NCBI RefSeq assembly: GCF_013522705.1
Contig: NZ_JAAMRE010000019.1
Span: forward strand, 1-64,000
Direction: 5' to 3'
From: Pseudomonas lurida
GTDB lineage: Bacteria > Pseudomonadota > Gammaproteobacteria > Pseudomonadales > Pseudomonadaceae
DNA: 64,000 nt
This document shows positions 60,033 to 64,000 of the stretch, piece by piece. Both the position numbers and the translations under genes were made by a program. The notes below the pieces were generated by a model. That model was not told the DNA's origin. It saw only the letters and a program-made list of their open reading frames with translations, and did not search any database. The first letter of the stretch is position 1; each line of letters starts with the position of its first letter.

Positions 60033-61736
60033 TTAATCGGCGAGGGCGATTGGCCCGATCTCGTCGAACACGTCACCTGGCCCTGGGTTTTCAGGATGAG
60101 TGCGGCCGCCGAAGTGATTCATGATGCCCCACACGGCATTCAACGAGGTCTGCACCGCGCCTTCCACCCAGGCGGGTGTCCAGGACACATCATCGCCGGC
60201 GATGAAAATCCCGCGTTGTTCGGCAGGCATGTCCTTTTGCATGAAGTGCGCGTACATGCGCTGGTTATAGCGATAGTGACCGGGCAGCGCGCCCTTGAAG
60301 GCACCGAGGAAGTGTGGATCGGCCTCCCAGGACACGGTGATCGGGTCGCCGATGATGCGGGCCTTGATATCGACTTTCGGGTAGATCTTGCTCAGCGCGT
60401 CGAGGGCCAGTTTCACCCGCTTATCGATTGGCTGCGGGAGCATTTTCAGTGCGTCGCTCATCCACGAGTACGACAGGCAGATCACGCCAGGTTTGTCGTC
60501 GCCGTTATCGAACAGGTAGGTACCGCGAGTCAGGCGATCGGTGAGGGTCATGCTCATCAGGTCGCGGCCCGTTTCAGGGTCTTTGTCTTTCCAGAACGGG
60601 CGGTCGACCATCACGAAGGTTTTCGAGGACTGCATGTAGCGGGTGCGGTCGAGGGCCATCCACATTTTTTGCGAGAACAGCGTTTCATCGCACTCGATCT
60701 GGGTGGTCAGCAGCCAGCTCTGGCAAGTGGTGAGCACAGCCGCGTATTCGCGAGTATCGCCGTAGGTGTCGGTGACGGCAAAGCGGCCGTCGGCGGCGTG
60801 GGCAATGCGCTTGACCCCGGCCCGTGGCGCACCACGGTGCAGCGAACTGAGGCTGGTGCCCGCCGGCCAGTGGGCGCAACGCTGCGGCACATGGCGCCAG
60901 ATGCCCATGGGCACCTGGGCCACGCCGCCGACCACCAGATGCTGGTGATCGTCGCAGTTGGTCATCACTACGCGGAAGATCTCCAGCATTGAGTTGGGGA
61001 AGTCCGAGTCCCAGCCGCCGGTGCCGAAACCGACCTGGCCGAACACTTCCCGGTGGTGGAACGACAACTTGGCGAAGGCTTTGGAGGTGGCGACGAAATC
61101 GTAGAAGGTGCGGTCGTCCCACAACGGCACCAGCTTATTCCACAGGGCCTTGAGGCGTGGCACGTCGCGGTCGCGGATGGCTTGCTGGATATCGCCGAAC
61201 TGCGAGCCGGCCTCCAGCGCATCGGCCCAGGCGTCAGCCACTTCCTGAAATAGGGCTGGCAGATCCGACAGTTTCTGTGCGTAGTGGGTCTGGCCTTCGA
61301 GGTCGATCACGGTACTGCCGGAGGCGGGCGTCAGTGGGTTGGGGAATGGTTTGGTGTCCAGTCCCAGCTTGTCCACGTAGTGGTAGAACGCGGTGGACGA
61401 CACCGGGAAGCGCATGCCGCCGAGTTCGGCGATGATCCCTTCGGCCCCTTCAAACGCCTGGGAGCGCAGGCGCCCGCCCATCTTCGAGGCTTCGTACACC
61501 ACGGGTTTGAGGCCCAGCTTCATCAGCTCGTACGCCGCGACCAGCCCGGCGATGCCCGCCCCCACGATCGCCACTTCGGCGCCATGCTGTTCAGCCGGGA
61601 TGCTGCCCAGGCCGGCGGGGTGTTCGATCCAGTCATCGAAGGCAAACGGGAAGTCCGGGCCAAAAATGGTGATGGGTTTTTTCCCGTCTGCGGGGTGGCG
61701 ATGGGGCTTGCTGACAGTGCTCGACGGAATGCTCAT
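60033..61736 (-). CDS. davB: Flavin monooxygenase, probable L-lysine 2-monooxygenase DavB
   Basis: This 567-aa FAD-dependent amine oxidase-fold enzyme has the dinucleotide-binding motif VAIVGAGIAGLVAAYELMKLG (about 54-74), EASKMGGRLRS, and the C-terminal GIFIAGDDVSWTPAWVEGAVQTSLNAVW. It is close to lysine/tryptophan 2-monooxygenases, which decarboxylate the amino acid to an amide. With davA it converts lysine to 5-aminovalerate. The next steps (davDT) are not in the window. The pqq-davAB neighbourhood matches P. putida (from memory). It could instead prefer another basic amino acid. Confidence 0.88.
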   Translation of the reverse strand: MSIPSSTVSKPHRHPADGKKPITIFGPDFPFAFDDWIEHPAGLGSIPAEQHGAEVAIVGAGIAGLVAAYELMKLGLKPVVYEASKMGGRLRSQAFEGAEGIIAELGGMRFPVSSTAFYHYVDKLGLDTKPFPNPLTPASGSTVIDLEGQTHYAQKLSDLPALFQEVADAWADALEAGSQFGDIQQAIRDRDVPRLKALWNKLVPLWDDRTFYDFVATSKAFAKLSFHHREVFGQVGFGTGGWDSDFPNSMLEIFRVVMTNCDDHQHLVVGGVAQVPMGIWRHVPQRCAHWPAGTSLSSLHRGAPRAGVKRIAHAADGRFAVTDTYGDTREYAAVLTTCQSWLLTTQIECDETLFSQKMWMALDRTRYMQSSKTFVMVDRPFWKDKDPETGRDLMSMTLTDRLTRGTYLFDNGDDKPGVICLSYSWMSDALKMLPQPIDKRVKLALDALSKIYPKVDIKARIIGDPITVSWEADPHFLGAFKGALPGHYRYNQRMYAHFMQKDMPAEQRGIFIAGDDVSWTPAWVEGAVQTSLNAVWGIMNHFGGRTHPENPGPGDVFDEIGPIALAD

Positions 61737-61882
61737 GGCTGACCTTACTGACGGCTCGGCGGGACGCGACCCGCTGAGTATAGGAAAAGATGGCAGCCAG
61801 TTTAGGCAGCGTTGCGCTCGTTAATAAGGCGCAATGTGTCGTCGGATTGGCTTCATTTCAGTCGATATGACGAAGTGTTCGG

Positions 61883-62329
61883 TCAGATTGGCTGACCGCG
61901 ATCCAATTTGTTACTGAGGATGATCGAGGTGGTGGTTTTCTCGACCCCGTCGACGCTACCGATCTGGTCCAGCAGTTGGTCCAGCTGCTCCGGCGAATCG
62001 GTACGCAGCCAGGCCACGTAATCGAACTCGCCGCTCACCGCGCACAGCTGTTGCACCTGGGCCATGGCGCTAAGCCTGCGCAGCACTTCTTTACCGGAGC
62101 GCGGCTGTACGGTGATGCCGACATAAGCCTGCAGGCCGCCATCCACCACGCGCTGGCCCAGGCGCACGCCATAACCGGTGATCACTTGGGTTTTTTCCAG
62201 GCGCGCCAGGCGCGAGGTGACCGTGGTACGCGCAATGCCTAAGCGCCTGGCCAGCATGGCCACGCTTTCGCGGGCGTTGATCTGCAGCGCAGCGATCAGC
62301 TGGCGATCGATTTCATCCAGGACAGACAA
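61883..62329 (-). CDS. Lrp/AsnC family transcriptional regulator
   Basis: The product is 148 aa. The N-terminal helix-turn-helix (DEIDRQLIAALQINARESVAMLARRLGIARTTVTSRLARLEK) is followed by a RAM ligand-binding domain. It lies directly upstream of davBA on the same strand with a 146-base gap, so it probably senses lysine or a related amino acid and controls davBA. Start ATG at 62329; only a weak purine-rich ribosome-binding site precedes it. Confidence 0.92.
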   Translation of the reverse strand: MSVLDEIDRQLIAALQINARESVAMLARRLGIARTTVTSRLARLEKTQVITGYGVRLGQRVVDGGLQAYVGITVQPRSGKEVLRRLSAMAQVQQLCAVSGEFDYVAWLRTDSPEQLDQLLDQIGSVDGVEKTTTSIILSNKLDRGQPI

Positions 62330-62549
62330 GGGCAGAACTCCGTGGGGCAGCGATGGATGCGCATGTTACAGACTTGCATCGGCGGCAGGCAGCGCGCGAA
62401 CAGTGGGGAACTGGCAAATCGGGTGGGCTGTAGTTCAAGGCGTTCAGGGATATTGGGCAGTTGTTTGCCAAGTGAGATGTGGACGTTTTTGCAAAGAGTC
62501 AGGTTTTTAAAGATTGATTGCCCGCGACTTTCCAACTGCCAGAAACGCG

Positions 62550-62572
62550 AAAGCCGCGCAATGCGCGGCTTT
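62550..62572 (-). terminator. Terminator of the tRNA gene
   Basis: AAAGCCGCGC-ATT-GCGCGGCTTT (minus strand) is a 10-bp perfect stem with a three-base loop, just 3' of the tRNA, followed by CGCGTTTC. Confidence 0.8.
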
Positions 62573-62577
62573 GGAGT

Positions 62578-62654
62578 TGGTGGGCCCACACGGACTTGAA
62601 CCGTGGACCAAAGGATTATGAGTCCTCTGCTCTGACCAACTGAGCTATAGGCCC
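62578..62654 (-). tRNA. tRNA-Ile (CAU anticodon, ileX type)
   Basis: This 77-nt gene has an encoded CCA. The acceptor stem GGGCCTA pairs with TGGGCCC, the D-arm is AGCTCAGTTGGTCAGAGC, the anticodon stem-loop is GAGGA-CTCATAA-TCCTT, and the T-arm is CACGG-TTCAAGT-CCGTG. A CAU anticodon could mean elongator Met, but the overall sequence is that of the minor isoleucine tRNA, whose C34 is modified to lysidine to read AUA. Confidence 0.9.
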
Positions 62655-62669
62655 TTAACAGGTCGCGGA

Positions 62670-64000
62670 TTATAACGATGGTTTCCTCGCTGTGCTATCC
62701 GAAAAGTCCTCAACCTTCATACGAAGGAAGGTTGCGGCGAAAAGTGCTGGCGGCAGAGGCAGGCTGACGATGTAGCCTTGCATTTGTTCGCAGCCTTCAT
62801 CGGCCAGAAAGGCTTGCTGTGCGGGGTTTTCCACGCCCTCGGCGATGATGGTGAATTGCATGCTGTGGCCCAGGGCGATGATGGCGCGCACGATGGCGGC
62901 GTCATGGGTGTCGTCGGGCAGGCCGCGGACGAAGGATTGATCGATTTTCAGGAAGTCCAACGGCAGGCGTTTGAGGTAGCTGAGGGAGGAGTACCCGGTG
63001 CCGAAGTCATCGATCGCCAGTTGGACGCCCAGGCGCTTGAGTTCGTGCAGTACGTCGAGGGCTTCTTCGGCCTGGCTCATGATGAAGTTTTCGGTGATCT
63101 CCAGTTGCAGGCAGCCTGGCTCCAGGCGGTAGTCGCGCAGTAACTGTTCGATGCGCGGCAGCAGTTTGGGGTGGCGCAGTTGTGCGCCGGCGAGGTTGAC
63201 CGACAGCGGGCCGAAATCGTCGAAAGTGCCTTGCCAGGCGTGAAGCTGGCGGCAGGCCTGCTCCAGCACCCAATCGCCGATCTGCAGGATCATGCCGTTT
63301 TCTTCCGCAAGGGGGATGAAATGTTCGGGCGGCACGTCGCCGAAGGTCGGGTGGTGCCAGCGGATTAAGGCTTCGGCGCCGATCAGCGCGTGGGTCTTGA
63401 GGCACAGTTTGGGTTGGTAGTAGAGGCTGCATTCGTTGCGTTCGATGGCGCGGCGAAGTTCTTGTTCCAGGGCGACGCGCTCCTTGGCCTGTGCGGTGAG
63501 GTCGCGGGTGTAGCTTTCAACCCGGTTGCGCCCCTTGGCTTTGGAGCGGTACATCGCGGCGTCGGCGTTCTTGACCAGAGTGGCGACGTCGGTGCCGTCC
63601 TGCGGGTAGAGACTGGTGCCGATGCTGGCACTGATAAAGAACTCGTGTTCGCCGGCCTGGAATGGCGGGGTGAAGCACGCCAGCAGTTTATTGGCCAGGT
63701 GCTCGGCATCGCTGGGGTGTTGCAGGCCGGGCAGCAGGATGATGAATTCGTCGCCGCCCAGGCGCGCGACGGTGTCGATGTCCCGCAGTTGCTCTTTGAG
63801 GCGCAGGGCGATGTCCTTGAGCAACAGGTCGCCAACGGGGTGGCCGAGGCTGTCGTTGATGTGCTTGAAGCGGTCGAGGTCGAGAAACAGCACCGCGCCC
63901 TGTTTGCCGGTTTCCTGCTGGCCGTTCAACGCGGCCTGCAGGCGGTTTTCAAACAGTGTGCGGTTAGGCAGACCGGTGAGGGGGTCGTGGTGCGCCTGGT
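62670..64000 (-). CDS. GGDEF-EAL domain protein, 5' part beyond window
   Basis: Only the C-terminal about 440 residues are in the window; the frame stays open to the right edge. The GGDEF domain begins AHHDPLTGLPNRTLFENRL and has an intact LGGDEFIILLPG. The EAL domain has IGAEALIRWHHP, DDFGTGYSSLSYLKRLPLDFLKIDQSFV and IIAEGVEN. Both signatures look catalytically competent, so it may make or break down cyclic di-GMP. Sensor domains, if any, would lie outside the window. It ends 15 bases before the tRNA gene, transcribed in the same direction. Confidence 0.93.
   Translation of the reverse strand, partial: QAHHDPLTGLPNRTLFENRLQAALNGQQETGKQGAVLFLDLDRFKHINDSLGHPVGDLLLKDIALRLKEQLRDIDTVARLGGDEFIILLPGLQHPSDAEHLANKLLACFTPPFQAGEHEFFISASIGTSLYPQDGTDVATLVKNADAAMYRSKAKGRNRVESYTRDLTAQAKERVALEQELRRAIERNECSLYYQPKLCLKTHALIGAEALIRWHHPTFGDVPPEHFIPLAEENGMILQIGDWVLEQACRQLHAWQGTFDDFGPLSVNLAGAQLRHPKLLPRIEQLLRDYRLEPGCLQLEITENFIMSQAEEALDVLHELKRLGVQLAIDDFGTGYSSLSYLKRLPLDFLKIDQSFVRGLPDDTHDAAIVRAIIALGHSMQFTIIAEGVENPAQQAFLADEGCEQMQGYIVSLPLPPALFAATFLRMKVEDFSDSTARKPSL

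Noticed and set aside
62578..62654. Elongator tRNA-Met
   Set aside because: The CAU anticodon fits, but the body of the tRNA matches the ileX-type minor isoleucine tRNA.

Overview
The window is GC-rich chromosomal DNA from a gamma-proteobacterium of the genus Pseudomonas, most likely the P. fluorescens group. The evidence is gene order recalled from P. aeruginosa and P. putida: glyA-soxBDAG-purU-fdhA, the biotin run bioBFHCD followed by large acyl-CoA dehydrogenases, an rsmY small-RNA gene with its GacA box, and a pqq cluster beside lysine 2-monooxygenase genes. Several families of Pseudomonas REP-type palindromes are scattered through it. Apart from one short AT-richer stretch near 12.3-12.9 kb, it reads as core genome.

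Region by region: 0.0-0.9 kb holds tandem REP repeats around a RAYT (REP-associated tyrosine transposase) gene. 0.9-3.2 kb has a small unknown gene, threonine aldolase (ltaE) and a TraX-family membrane protein. 3.3-12.3 kb is the sarcosine catabolic operon: tetrameric sarcosine oxidase makes glycine and a one-carbon unit, SHMT handles glycine/serine, PurU releases formate from formyl-THF and FdhA oxidises formaldehyde. Repeat elements sit in three consecutive gaps of this operon. 12.3-15.1 kb has small envelope or secreted proteins and an acyltransferase. 15.2-19.2 kb carries a RimB-like protease and creBCD. 19.4-25.7 kb carries a GST and a cell-surface-signalling iron uptake locus (FecI-type sigma, FecR, TonB receptor, PepSY protein). 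25.7-29.1 kb has a DEDDh exonuclease coupled to a DUF294/CBS protein, and a response regulator.

29.2-38.1 kb has malate synthase G, GcvR, RarD, the SrkA kinase, a Tat-exported PhoX phosphatase, ModE and ComF. 38.2-42.7 kb is bioBFHCD with a candidate BirA operator. 42.8-50.5 kb has a 93-aa orphan and three paralogous ~600-aa acyl-CoA dehydrogenases, the first preceded by a perfect PsrA-type box; a diguanylate cyclase is inserted between the first two. 50.5-50.7 kb is rsmY. 50.7-53.4 kb has a LysR regulator, a class III aminotransferase whose ribosome-binding site lies in a hairpin, and a 52-aa Pmp3 protein. 53.4-59.2 kb is pqqFABCDE, 59.2-62.3 kb is davBA with an Lrp-type regulator, then tRNA-Ile(CAU) and the 3' part of a GGDEF-EAL gene running off the right end.

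The most useful non-coding observations are rsmY and its upstream activating sequence; two 107-bp REPINs flanking soxG; a BirA-like operator overlapping a -35 box; a PsrA box; a TGTAGT/ACTACA palindrome upstream of glcB; a 14-bp perfect hairpin covering the start of pqqF; and a hairpin plus attenuator after pqqA. I saw no prophage, CRISPR array or clearly new multi-gene system. All functional assignments come from reading the sequence and from remembered family knowledge, without database searches.
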